DNA of 64,000 nucleotides, from contig NW_013546143.1 in assembly GCF_000760515.2 (NCBI RefSeq), positions 1 to 64,000 of the forward strand, given 5' to 3'. A program made the position numbers and the translations under genes. Of the stretch, positions 21,401-31,722 are shown in pieces. The first letter of the stretch is position 1. Each line of letters starts with the position of its first letter. The stretch is from Mitosporidium daphniae (taxonomy: Eukaryota > Microsporidia). Under the pieces are notes generated by a model. That model made no database searches. It was not told where the DNA came from and saw only the letters and a program-made list of their open reading frames with translations.

Positions 21401-21794
21401 GATGACGTCCACCATCAACTTTAATTGGATCAATGTAATGAAGACAATTCAGGACGATCCCATTGGATTCTACGAGATGGGTGGGTGGTCGATCATCCAG
21501 GCACGTCCAGGAGGTAAGCGAAAAGACGGCGAGGATGACGGCAAAAGCGAAGCGTCATCTTCATCCTCCGACGATGATGATTCTGTTTATGATGAGGAAT
21601 CCGAAGACGAAAATGGCGAAGAATCGGATGAAATCGAGGAAGATGCATCCGATGATACCACACAAGATGAAGAAGAGTCTGACTTTGATGACGATGGCAC
21701 CGAAGACGATGAGGAGGAAGACGAAGAAGACGAGTCTGAGGATGATTCCAAGCAACACCGAAAATCCGCCGCCAGCAGTCGCGGCCGCAAATAG
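18418..21794 (+). CDS. SPT16: FACT histone chaperone large subunit Spt16
   Basis: Exons 18418-18489, 18522-18635, 18667-18751, 18789-19782, 19809-20289 and 20319-21794 give 1073 aa; introns are 32, 31, 37, 26 and 29 nt. The N-terminal aminopeptidase-like domain includes VYQKSTALHFWFFGYEFPETL and GSLAADW. Dimerisation and Pob3-binding parts follow, then the middle double-PH domain ([49 protein letters not shown]). The very acidic C-terminal tail (about 90 residues of D, E and S) binds H2A-H2B. FACT opens nucleosomes for Pol II. Confidence 0.97.
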
Positions 21795-21899
21795 GCGCTA
21801 TAAACTAATTTCCAATAAACAAAACCGCGGGCCAACTACGTTCTGCAATGTAATTTGGATATCAATTTTTACCCTGCCATTGCATATAAAGTAAGCCTC

Positions 21900-22136
21900 C
21901 TAGACTAGTAGTAGGCCAATTATGGAGCACATCGGCGCAGTGTTGTGAACCATCTCCATCATAACATATCGTTTTCGTGTCAAAAGTCGGGCCAGCCCTT
22001 TCATACAAACTGTGTGGGCTTGAAGACTGAAATCTGCCAGCCAATCGAGCTGCAAAATGCTTTGCCGCATTTGTTTCGCGTCGAATCCTTTAATTGTCTC
22101 TTTCAAGTTTGTTTGCAGCATGTGAGAGAACCCCAT
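21900..22136 (-). CDS. hypothetical protein (78 aa)
   Basis: The ATG at 22136 opens a frame of 78 codons with helical character (NLKETIKGFDAKQMRQSILQLDWLADFSLQ). No motif or family is visible. A donor-like GT within the frame could shorten the exon. The opposite strand has only short frames here. Low confidence that this is a gene. Confidence 0.25.
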   Translation of the reverse strand: MGFSHMLQTNLKETIKGFDAKQMRQSILQLDWLADFSLQAHTVCMKGLARLLTRKRYVMMEMVHNTAPMCSIIGLLLV

Positions 22137-22241
22137 TAATTCCAGACCCAATAGGAATGTATTGTATTGTGTTTGTAAATTTCTCTGCCTCAAGCGATAC
22201 TAACATCTATTTTGGGTGGGTAGCTATTTTCATCTCAATTC

Positions 22242-22505
22242 TTGGTAGAGGAGTTTATAGCCAAGCCTGTACACTTTTATAAGGCGTCTGCATTTCCTAG
22301 TTCTGCCGAGACGTCTGAATTTCCCAGTTCTGTATCCATCTCTCCGATGATTTTGCCGGGTTCAGCACACACATATGAGGCCTTTCTGGGATATGTCTTC
22401 GAGATATTTGCGCTTTGTTGTATTGCGGGTGTCGCTTTTAGCTTCTTGTTTTTGGTTCTTCGGAACTTTGAAACGCCTCATCTCGTCCTGCTGCGTGCAA
22501 TTTGA
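22242..22505 (+). CDS. hypothetical single-pass membrane protein (3' exon)
   Basis: An open frame to TGA at 22503-22505. It contains an imperfect internal repeat (SAFPSSAETSEFPSS), a 22-residue membrane segment (VFEIFALCCIAGVAFSFLFLVL) and a short tail. It has no ATG at the start, so a 5' exon is needed; the upstream frame beginning with ATG at 22158 is a candidate, but the splice is not resolved. No family recognised. Confidence 0.3.
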   Translation: MVEEFIAKPVHFYKASAFPSSAETSEFPSSVSISPMILPGSAHTYEAFLGYVFEIFALCCIAGVAFSFLFLVLRNFETPHLVLLRAI

Positions 22506-22887
22506 TTTTCCTTTTTTAATCGCCAAAATAGTTGGGATATCTTATCGCTGAAAGAATCCAAATCCTTTGCTTTCCAAAACGAAACTCCCGATTTTTGAAG
22601 CGGCCATGTTTCTATAAGACTCAAATGTAGCACCACAACCATTTGTAAATTGTGTGCGTCGTGATGTGTGGATTAATTTTCAGTGTGCAATTATATAAAT
22701 TTTGCACGGGTCCCCGCCCTTCGTACAAGCCCTGAAACGCACCATGGCCACTACGTAACACGAATTTCAAGCGAACAGAAGCACGAGGATGCATAAATCA
22801 ACATCCGCGCTACCCTCACCATGCTATGTAAATAAACTGGCCTCATTCAAGTGGCTGAGAGTGAATGGTAATAAATATATGTTGGTG
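22506..22887. other. no gene recognised
   Basis: 382 bp between the membrane ORF and the RSA4 stop. I see no open frame of note on either strand and no tRNA or repeat. Confidence 0.5.
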
Positions 22888-24549
22888 TTAGTTGCGCCAG
22901 AGCTTGACAGAATGGTCTTTGGAGCCTGAGGCACATGTCTGGCCATCTGAGGCCCAGTCAACGGCGTAAACCTCATCACGATGTCCGGAGAGGCATTTTT
23001 TCATCTTCCGCTGGGCTACACTCCATATGATCACTGTGGAGTCCTTTGAGGAGGAAAGCAGCATCCGCGAGTCTGCCGACCATGCCAGCTGATACACCGA
23101 CGACAGGTGACCCCGGAGCGAAGCAATAAATCTACCATTGAAAACCAAAAACCTACTCTCCAGATCTGGCGTCCCAAAGCTTCACTGATTTGTCGAACGA
23201 ACAGGAGGCAATCCAGTTTGTATCGGGCGAAAAGAGCGCTTGCGTCACCAACCCTTGGTGGCCAACAAGCCTTTTCACAAGCTTCCAGGAGCCCTGCGAC
23301 TCGCACCAAAGCATCAACGTAGCATCGTCGGACGACGAAATAAGACGTTCGGCACCGTGATCTCGGATATGTTTTTGATATATCGCCTTGGCTCTTTCTA
23401 TTCGCTCCATGAAAGAGGCTGCAACACCAGCTTGCCGCATGGTGACCAAATCTGCTGCATCTCTGTCGCCAGTGCGAAAGAGAGCATCTGTGGAAAGTGC
23501 CATGTGATTGATCCAATGAGCGTGCCCTTTCAGAGAACCGGAAAATTGAAATGCGGAGCCTGCCCATCGCCATGTATGAATTAGGCGATCGCGGGATCCA
23601 GTAAAAAGGACACCTGAACCTGACCATCGGACGGATGATATGAGCTCTGAATGCTGAGAAAGCACCTGGAGAACAACTCCAGTCTTCGGGTTCCAAATCC
23701 GAACGGTCTTATCTTTGGAGGCAGATGCAAGCAAGCAGGCACTTATAGCAGGATCAGCCAAGTGCAGCGGCTGCCATGCAAGCTGTGTAATGGCTGCAGA
23801 ATGGCCTCTCAGCACGGTATGTGATCCGAAGGCGGGTGTCGAGCTGGGTGGAAACTCCGCGCTTGATGTAGAGAAATTCTGGGGCATGTGCCAGACGGCC
23901 AAAGACGAATCGTGCGCACCAGAGGCAAGCATCGTGCCATCTGGCGACCATGTGACGGCCATCACCCAAGCTTTGTGTATTTCTAAAAAAAGTGATCCAA
24001 GCGCGTACCTTTGAGGCTCTTGACTGTCGTTCCAGTACGGACATCCCAAATTCGGATCGTGCAATCGCCAGACCCGGAGGCGAGGAAATGCCCATCAGCA
24101 GAAAATGCGACAGAAAGCACCGCATCTGTATGTCCCTCAAGGGTCCCTGTGCATCTTGTGGCTGGACGAACACGAAAGAGAGCCTGTGGGGCAGCGATTA
24201 TTTTGATTGTCAGCTCTTCGCTGCCATCGTTGGTGGGGATGATGGAGGAAAGCGATTTTCCGTCCTCAAAGGGAAGTATTTTGGAGCCAATGGAAACGGA
24301 AAAAGAAAATATTTGCTCTCCAATGCGTTCCCTTTCATCGTCGTCGCTTCCCTGGTACGCTTGAAGGAGCAGAGTGCGAGCAAGCTCGTTTAGCTGATCT
24401 GTATTTGTCTCCACGGGAAGCATAAAGGATACCGGAGCTAAATCATCTGGCATACATGCGATGGGGCCGACTTCTGAAACTGAAGAGTCACCGGCTGTTA
24501 CCGACAACGGCCTCCCAAGCACATCCACCAGTTGAGTCTTCACTTGCAT
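22888..24549 (-). CDS. RSA4: Notchless/Rsa4 WD-repeat ribosome assembly protein
   Basis: Exons (sense order) 24549-24009, 23982-23157 and 23131-22888 give 536 aa; introns are 26 and 25 nt. The N-terminal ubiquitin-like NLE domain (VPVSFMLPVETNTDQLNELA) is the part bound by the MIDAS domain of Rea1 during 60S maturation. Eight WD repeats follow (GTLEGHTDAVLSVAFSADG, LRGHSAAITQLAWQ, KRLVGHQGLVTQALFSPD, LRGHLSSVYQLAWSADSRM). The C-terminal repeat ends with SGSKDHSVKLW, as in the family. Confidence 0.95.
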
Positions 24550-24598
24550 CTGGCAAAATTCAAGTTAAAATAAATTTAAAATTTAACAGTCAATCCGC
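24550..24598. promoter_or_regulatory. 49-bp AT-rich divergent promoter, RSA4/TOA2
   Basis: The full spacer between two fixed start codons. It contains AAGTTAAAATAAATTTAAAA and TTTAAAATTTAAC, matching the recurring AAATTT-type element. Confidence 0.5.
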
Positions 24599-25092
24599 AT
24601 GCCCTATGAATTGTACCGCAGGAGCACGTTGGGCCTGACTTTAGCCGATGCTCTTGATGATATGATCCAGAGTGAGCAGCTCACTCCGCACCTTGCCATG
24701 CGCGTTCTTTCTCAGTTTGATCGGTCGATGATGGAAAACCTGGATCGAAAAATTCGATCTCGATGCGTTCTCAAGGTAATGTCGCCTTTGATGTCGCTTT
24801 CCCACAGCTTTTTATCTTTTCTTCGTTACTAATGCAATTTCGGCATCTACATATGCTTTAATGGAATATCCAGCCCTTTTGTATAATATTTTACCTATCA
24901 TAGGGCTATCTGAACATGTACAGATCTTGCGATGACGTGTGGACATTCGTGCTTTCCAACGCCTCTGTCCGAGTGGATGAGGAGCCGATTGCGGCAGATA
25001 GGATAAAGATTGTGGCATGTAATTCAAAGCGACCGAACTTAGACCCCGCCGGTCTAGGGGTCACTTCCGGCTTCAAAAAGCACCAACGATAG
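24599..25092 (+). CDS. TOA2: TFIIA small (gamma) subunit
   Basis: Exons 24599-24775 and 24904-25092 give 121 aa. The N-terminal helical bundle is YELYRRSTLGLTLADALDDM, and the C-terminal barrel is YRSCDDVWTFVLSNASVRV...RIKIVACNSK, as in Toa2/TFIIA-gamma. It stabilises TBP on DNA together with the TOA1 product, also encoded here at 35.4 kb. The single intron is 128 nt, several times longer than the local norm, and contains earlier AG dinucleotides that are not used in this model. Confidence 0.95.
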
Positions 25093-25202
25093 ATAAATAA
25101 ACCACATTTGCCTCCGGCTTTCTCATATCTTGGTGGTTGCAAATGATGATTGCTGGGGGTTTTATCAACAATTTGTGTGCTAGCAAGGTTTAATAATTAA
25201 AA

Positions 25203-26619
25203 TTAACTGAGGATCTTGGTGACGACACCTGTGCCCACGGTTTTGCCGCCTTCGCGCACAGAAAACTTGTCACCAGGCTTAAGGGCCACATCAAAGATCA
25301 GCGAGATGACAAGATTATGCGTCTTGTCACCAGGCATCATCACATCTAACCCTTCAGGCAATGTAAACTCTCCCGTGATATCGGTTGCTCGCAAAAAGAT
25401 TTGCGGACGATATTTCGACACGATTGCTGTGTGTCTGCCTCCCTCTTCTGTGGAGAGAAAGTAGAAGGTACATTCGAATTTCTTTACAGGAAAGGCAGTC
25501 TTTGGAGCGGCGATGACCTGCCCCCTGCACATGTCTTCCTTTTTGAGCGATCGGAGAAGCAGGCCAACGCTGTCTCCTGCTTCGCCACGATCGAGCTCTT
25601 TTCTAAAAGTCTCTATCCCAGTAACAGTGGTAGTTCGGATGCCGCCAAATCCGACAACTTCGACATCGGTGCCTTTTGTGATGGTGCCTGTCTCGATCAG
25701 ACCTGCAGCCACAGTGCCGCGCCCCGAAATAGAGTGGATGTTCTCAATGCTCATCAAAAAGGGCTTGTCGAGATCCCGTTTTGGAGTGGGGATGAATGAA
25801 TCAATGGCGTTCACAAGAGCTATAATGGAAGATTCGCCAATTTCTGGAGAGCGATTCTCTAAAGCGCAGAGAGCGGAGCCGACAATAATCGGTGTAGCCT
25901 CTCCGTCATACTTATTGGCAGTCAAAAGATCTCTAATTTCCATCTCCACCAACTCGATCATCTCGGCATCGACGGCATCCGCCTTATTGACAAAGACGAC
26001 CAGATGTTCGATACCAATCTGGCGAGCAAGTAGCAAGTGCTCTTTTGTTTGTGGCATAGCACCATCTGTGGCAGAAACGACCAAAATGGCGCCGTCCATG
26101 TGAGAAGCACCGGATATCATGTTCTTGATATAGTCTGCATGTCCAGGGCAATCCACATGCCCGTAATGGCGATTTGCGGTCTGATACTCGATGTGTGTGG
26201 CATTTATGGTGATTCCACGCGCACGTTCTTCCGGTGCATTGTCGATGTCTTTGTATTCCTTGTACTTTGTGTGGCCGCCTTTGGAGAGCACTGAAAAATA
26301 AGAGATAACAAAAAGGCAGGAAAGTGTAAGTTTCAACTAAGAGCTCATATATGTGGTGATGGTGACCCAATGCATGGCTGAACATTTGGTAAGAAATGGA
26401 ACCCAAACCGCAACGTACCTTTAGTGATAGCGGCCGTCAAGGAGGTCTTGCCGTGGTCGACATGGCCAATGGTGCCGATGTTGAGATGGGGGAGAGCACG
26501 CACGAATTTCCCTTCTGCATAGCAGCGGATCATATTCTATGCCAATGAGCCATCAAACTTACAAATGAAAGCGACCCTCCTCGTAGAATGGAAGGGAAAA
26601 GAGATCCCTTGATTAGCAT
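25203..26619 (-). CDS. TUF1: mitochondrial translation elongation factor Tu
   Basis: Exons (sense order) 26619-26563, 26536-26419 and 26290-25203 give 420 aa. The N-terminal presequence is basic ([19 protein letters not shown]). G1 [16 protein letters not shown]; switch region [17 protein letters not shown]3 [13 protein letters not shown]4 NKAD; domains 2 and 3 are complete to the C-terminus ([12 protein letters not shown]). It delivers aminoacyl-tRNA to mitochondrial ribosomes, so this organism should translate proteins in its mitochondria. Introns are 26 and 128 nt; the second interrupts the first G domain right after the P-loop helix. Confidence 0.97.
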
Positions 26620-26668
26620 CGGTATCTTTTCAATAATTAAAATTGCAATGCAATCGGGATGCTGTTTC

Positions 26669-26714
26669 AAATTTAGGGCTGGTATTGTTTGAAATTTAGG
26701 GTTGGTATTGTTTT
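26669..26714 (+). repeat. 23-nt direct repeat, two copies
   Basis: AAATTTAGGGYTGGTATTG then TTTK, at 26669-26691 and 26692-26714, differing at two positions. It lies in the 270-bp divergent spacer between TUF1 and the TatD gene, and each copy carries an AAATTT core. Confidence 0.85.
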
Positions 26715-26889
26715 CATAACCGCTGCAATCTTTTGTCGATGGGTAGACATTGTGGCAGTTGGATCGGTAAAAAGTCTTTTCATATCAAATAGACATCGGC
26801 TCAAATCTTCTAGGTATGCTTCTATCATCCTGTAGCTTTTCAAGATGCTTTGTTATTCTCTTATGATCGATACATTTCTATCCATTCTT

Positions 26890-28155
26890 ATGCCTTTGCC
26901 CCTAATATCGATATTTATTCTTAATCCCACAGATGATATGTTTATGGGCATTTATCATGGCAAACAAAAGCACCCAGGTAGCTGTAAATTACGGTAATTA
27001 TAGGCGATTTGGGCATGGTCTTGGAACGCGCTTTTACGAGCGGAAATCTGAAAAGGATTATCGTTACAGCCGGGTCTCTATCAGAAGCCAAGCAGGCTAT
27101 TTTACTATGCAATACAGATGGTATGTCTGAAAAGTGATCAGCTAGATCGTCTATATTGCACACTTGGATGCCATCCTACTCGAACCATGGAGTGGCATTT
27201 TGCGGAGCTTCAAAGCCAGCGGCCACAAGCTGACCATGAATCCTGCATTCCATCAATAGACATTCATTTGGCAGAAATGACCGATTTCTACCATCGACAT
27301 AAAAAAAGTGGGCGTATTGTTGCCATTGGCGAGCTTGGCTTGGGTTTGAGGCTTCAACTGAACGCTAATCTCTTAGACTACGATCGCCTCCAGTTTTCCT
27401 CAATTGACATCCAAAAAAAGTACCAGTTGACTTTTTACCACCTGCTAGGTTTTCGAGGAACCTGTTAATCGCTGTAGATACTTTGAGCGACAATTCGAGC
27501 TTGCAGAGCTAAGTGGCCTTCCACTTTTCTTACATTGCAGGGGAGCCGCATTTGCCGACTTTTTTGGTTGAATTTACCGCTTACTTTAGAAATCATTGTT
27601 CGCAATCGAAAAAGATTTACTTACGGCGTTTTGCACTCATTTACCGGCACTGAAGACGAAGTTAAGACTGCCCTAGAGCTTGGCCTCCACATTGGGTTGA
27701 ATGGCTGCTCGCTCCGACAACCAGAGAGTATTTCAATAATCAGAGATACCATTCCCTTGGATCGAATCCTTTTGGAAACTGGTTTGATGGCCATGATGGG
27801 AATAATCGTTTTTAGATGCCCCTTGGTGCCTGCTTAAGCGATCCAGTGCCGGTGTTCAGTTTTACACGCAACATCTTAATGGTCACCAAACGGTAGACAT
27901 TGATCATGATTCCGATAAAGAAGCCGTTGCCGAAGGATTACGCTCCATCTCAGCCCTGCAAAAGGATCCCTCAAAATGGAGCTCAGATTATTTTATCAAA
28001 GGCCGAAATGAACCTGCGCTGATAAGGTATTGTCTGCTAGTTAATGTAGTGATGTCGGACGGATTGTCGCATTGATAAAGAACATTTCGGTAACAGAGCT
28101 TTCGGAGGCTGTCATGGCGACCACGGAGACCATATTCTTTGCCACCGCAAAGTGA
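26890..28155 (+). CDS. TatD-family deoxyribonuclease (TATDN1-like)
   Basis: Eight exons: 26890-26977, 27004-27120, 27146-27343, 27377-27419, 27478-27566, 27590-27781, 27816-28026 and 28050-28155; 347 aa. Motifs: DDMFMGIYHGKQKHPGDL; YCTLGCHPTRT; IVAIGELGLDYDRLQF (metal-binding Glu); LPLFLHCR; GVLHSFTGTEDEV; IGLNGCSLR; LLETDAPWC (metal-binding Asp); FIKGRNEPALI. It is a magnesium-dependent 3'-5' DNase of the apoptosis and DNA-repair-linked family. Introns are 26, 25, 33, 58, 23, 34 and 23 nt. The start is tentative: the expected DIG-x-NL opening is replaced by ISIFILNPT, so a mini-exon upstream may be missing. About 25 residues (HLNGHQTVDIDHDSDKEAVA) appear inserted before the last motif. Confidence 0.88.
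27420..27477 (+). other. 58-nt composite intron made of two 29-nt GT...AG halves
   Basis: Within the TatD gene. The first half 27420-27448 starts gtaccag and ends gctag; the second half 27449-27477 starts gttttcg and ends tgtag, with a TTAAT branch-like site. Both are 29 nt, a modal intron size here, and abut with no exon between. Removing all 58 nt gives QKKYFERQFELAE, as required by the family; removing only one half breaks the frame. Confidence 0.7.
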
Positions 28156-28290
28156 CCGGGAAATATTTTGTCTTCAATAAAAACTTGATCTTAACACGGC
28201 TGCAATCCGTAATGGGAATGACGCAAGAAATGTACCCCGGTGTGGTGGTGTGTTGATAAGATTTACAGAACCAGTTTATTATTACAATGG

Positions 28291-30014
28291 CTATGTGCCG
28301 AGGACAGAGTTGCCTCTTTTCCGGGAGATGCCGTTGAGGCATACCCTTTCTTCAATCTGGGAGTCGTCTCTGAATCTAATGATGTGATGGATGCGCCTGA
28401 GAGGCTGGGGAGCACGAAACGAAGAAGGCTCGTCACTCAGAAGCTGGTGACGATGAAACAATGCTGGTGTGGAGGACGGCATTTTGGAGGCCATTACACC
28501 GGATGCAGAGTGTGCAGAAACAAAGCTGCAAGCACTCTCATCGTATCCACCCCATTCCTCGCCCTCAGATTCGTCGTCGGTTCCATCGTTATTGGCACCA
28601 TCATCCAGAGAGACAAGGAAAGACTCTGGAGGGCCCGAAAATGTTGGTGCTCGTGGCATTTTTTCCAAAGTCTGTGTGGACTGTGTTGCAGAGGGCGGCG
28701 GTAGCTTGCGTGCAGAATCAAAGAGAATTGCCAGAAATGCCCCAAGAATCGACTGTAGTGCGAAGAAAAGCTCTACCGATACATAAAACCTATCCATATT
28801 TTCCAGAATAGCGACGCAAATGGGAACAAAAATATAGGACGCATTGATGCACACCGTTACGATTCCATATGCCGTGGCCCAATACAGTTCAGGGACCAGA
28901 TATGGGATACATGGCCATATAGCGACAACCGACGAAGAAGCAAACCCGTTGATTATCAGCGGAATCACAGGGGATGAGATATCTCCTGCCAGTAGAAAGT
29001 GACCAAGCCCCAGCGCAAAACCACTCCCAATAAGATAGGCTACTTTGAACCCATAAAGATCGATCATGTAGCCGATAATGGGAATCAAAAAAATAGCCAT
29101 GGCATCTGGAATAGACATTGCCCAGGTGGCGGTAGAAGGCGATTCGGAATACCACTTGTGCTGCAGAAAGTCTGACGCAGTATTGTTAAATGGAGTGATC
29201 GAGCCATTTAAGGCAAAGCAGGCGCCGCACAGGACAAAAAAGCCGGATGAAAAGTTTTGACAATGGCTGGAGTAGATGTCAAGAGCTCTCTGATGCCCAG
29301 CGGTTTCAGTGGGCTCGGTGATTTTGCCACGGGAGAGCAGCAAGCGAGGTCGTTGCACACCGGGGCAATTCGTACATACGCAAGCCGCCTGTTCAAAGCA
29401 ACCGAAATAAACGTCAACACATACGAGAACACACAAAACCCGAAGCCAGCCCAAAGGGCAGTGGGCAGTGATGTGAGATCATCAATGATGGGAGAGAGCA
29501 CGTTATTTAAGACGAGCCCCGCACGTGACATGGCAAGGGTGATTCCAATCGCAAAACAAAGCTCGCTTCCGGAAAACCAGTATGTAATCAGCCTAGCTTG
29601 GGCGACGGTTAGGCTTTCTCCGCCCAATCCGAGCACGATTCTCCCTACCAACATAATGGGTAGGATTTTGAGCTGCCCACCAATGGCAAATATTCCCTGG
29701 CCAAGACATACGAGCCCGGAAAGAATAAGAAGCAGCGCATTCGTACCGTAAATATCTAAAAGACCTCCAATCAAAAAGGGGAGAGAGATGTTCGGAATCG
29801 AATACACTGAATAGAACAACATGAACTGAAACCCGTAAATTTCGTCCGAAATTCCTAGCCACGCCTCCAACTGGCGGTTCAGCGAAGACGGGTTATCATA
29901 TACATAAAAGTTGCCGAAATTTATCCAGCAGGAAAAAATCAAAATTAGCCATCGGGCAATTCTGCGAGTTCGATTCTTGGTAGCTTTACCTTTGCTTCCA
30001 GGACAGGATGGCAT
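28291..30014 (-). CDS. major facilitator superfamily transporter, MFSD1-like
   Basis: Two overlapping frames. The first (30014 to about 29250) has N-terminal helices: RIARWLILIFSCWINFGNFYVYDNPSSL, LIGGLLDIYGTNALLLI, GRIVLGLGGESLTVAQARLITYWF. The second (about 29320 to 28291) has the C-terminal half: PDAMAIFLIPIIGYMIDLYG, WPCIPYLVPELYWATAYGIV, then an acidic cytosolic tail. The sequence style is that of MFSD1-type lysosomal/vacuolar carriers. The frame change falls in the central loop; a 41-nt GT-AG stretch or a one-base error in an A run would both repair it, and I cannot decide. Substrate unknown. Confidence 0.72.
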
Positions 30015-30324
30015 ACACGCCACCGTTTATAACAACAAGCGAAAAGAGTGTGATGCACAGAAAAGTGGGAAAGTGATTCACAAAAAAGAGGAAAATTGAT
30101 CCGCAAAAATACAAGCTCGCTTATGTGGACTCGAGAAGTCCAAGTTTATCTGCAAAAAACATGTCTCGTTTTATTAAAATGCACCCCAACCAATGAAGCG
30201 CCGTGCAAGGTGCTACCATTGAAGCAGGGGTAGGTAGGTTTTGAATCAAGTTTTTATTTTGACCAATTAAATTAATTAAAATTTCGATTTCAACAATTTG
30301 GAATTTACATAAACAAATACATCA

Positions 30325-30987
30325 ATGAGTGCCAGCGATGAAATCAAGGACTTGCATGCGGAAAGAGACGCGCTGGAAGATGATGCCCTAATACGGACCA
30401 GAAGGGCCCTTGCAACGATCAAAGGTACCGAAGGTGTTGCTCAAGAAACACTATCTACACTGCAGTCTCAAGGGGAGCAGATTACCTCAACAGAGCGCAA
30501 GGCCAGAGAAATGGATGCAAATACACAAAAGAATTACATCGAGTCCAAGAAGGTTAAAAAGTATGGCAAATTCCTTAATTTCTCATTCACAACCTTTTTT
30601 AACCGCAAAAAAAAGAAAATTGACCGGGATTTCGACGACACGATTTTGGGGATCGAGTCCACTGCCCAAAAGGACAAAATCAAGCAGCGCGAGCGAATAT
30701 TGACCGAACAGTTGCAAAAGGAGCAAAAGATGAGGAAAGAGCTGTCGAAACCCCGAGCGAAAGAGGCTGAAATTGCACCCGCCCCAGAAAAAACGGAAAA
30801 GGAAACAGAAATTGATGGAAATTTGAGGGATATTTCCGCGGTTACCAAGAACCTCGGTAAAATGGCACTGGACATGTCGGATGAACTGGATGCGCAAAAG
30901 GTTAAAATCTCCAAAATTGGTGCGCTAAACAAGCACGCTGAAGCGACGCTTGTGAGGTCCGAAGCGAAAATTGAAAAGTACACTTGA
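30325..30987 (+). CDS. SEC9: SNAP-25/Sec9-like Qbc SNARE
   Basis: An intronless gene of 220 aa. Two SNARE helices are visible: about residues 20-70 (RALATIKGTEGVAQETLSTL, with a zero-layer Gln in LQSQGEQI) and about 160-215 (GNLRDISAVTKNLGKMALDM, with Gln in DAQKVKI). The linker is basic (NRKKKKIDRDF), followed by a charged, Pro-containing stretch. No palmitoylation Cys cluster is present, as in yeast Sec9. It would pair with a syntaxin and a synaptobrevin in exocytosis. The family call rests on heptad pattern and layout rather than long identities. Confidence 0.72.
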   Translation: MSASDEIKDLHAERDALEDDALIRTRRALATIKGTEGVAQETLSTLQSQGEQITSTERKAREMDANTQKNYIESKKVKKYGKFLNFSFTTFFNRKKKKIDRDFDDTILGIESTAQKDKIKQRERILTEQLQKEQKMRKELSKPRAKEAEIAPAPEKTEKETEIDGNLRDISAVTKNLGKMALDMSDELDAQKVKISKIGALNKHAEATLVRSEAKIEKYT

Positions 30988-31722
30988 TGGAGAGGGCATA
31001 TGATACAGACGACGGCTGTTGGCGACTCAAATGCCGACGCGCAATTGAACGTGTAAATACAAAATGAAAATTTGTTAACGTTTATTCAGGTTCAATTCAA
31101 TTCGACCATGACATATAATACTCGATTACAAATAGCAGGTGGGAGAATGCCGTTCGTACAAGGAAATGGTGCGATCCCTTGTGGTTATTTCTCCCTTTAT
31201 AGAGGATATCGCGTCGATTACCCTTCCATCGACTTTCGAAGCAGAAATGTTGCTAATGTTGGGAACCGCAAAATTTGCCATCACGTCAACGCCATCAAAG
31301 CCATGATGAATCCTGTGGACACGGTGTTTGGCCCGAATGGCGACCATTCCAGGATTTATGGTAGCAGGTATCAATTTAGAATGTGAAACTCTAGGTTTCG
31401 TTTCTGGCAGCGTCATGGGAATTAGCACTGGAGGTCAGGAGATGTGGATAATATAAATGAAATAGAGTTAGAGTTGCTGATTTGATCGGATTAGCTTTTC
31501 AAGAAGTGAGCTTAAAAAATCGCATGGTTTGATATGATAAATATATTGACAAATGAGGAATAATGATTAAGAATTCACCAATGAGAACTGCTAGAGGCCC
31601 TAGAAATCAGGAAAAAAAATCAAAATATGACATTCTGATGAATAATTGCAATATAATTTGTGTTTTTTGATAAAAATAAACATATTTTTAACAAAACTGA
31701 ATTTAAATTAAAATTTATCAGA
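30988..31722. other. no gene recognised; unexplained open frames on both strands
   Basis: Two roughly 100-codon frames lie opposite each other at 31072-31386 (+) and 31126-31428 (-), and neither shows a family motif. The rest (31440-31700) is strongly AT-rich and ends in the RSC7 leader. No tRNA or obvious repeat seen. Confidence 0.4.

Noticed and set aside
21587-21835. Ser-rich 82-codon frame on the minus strand
   Set aside because: It is the antisense of the acidic tail of SPT16, where GAT/GAA codons read as Ser.
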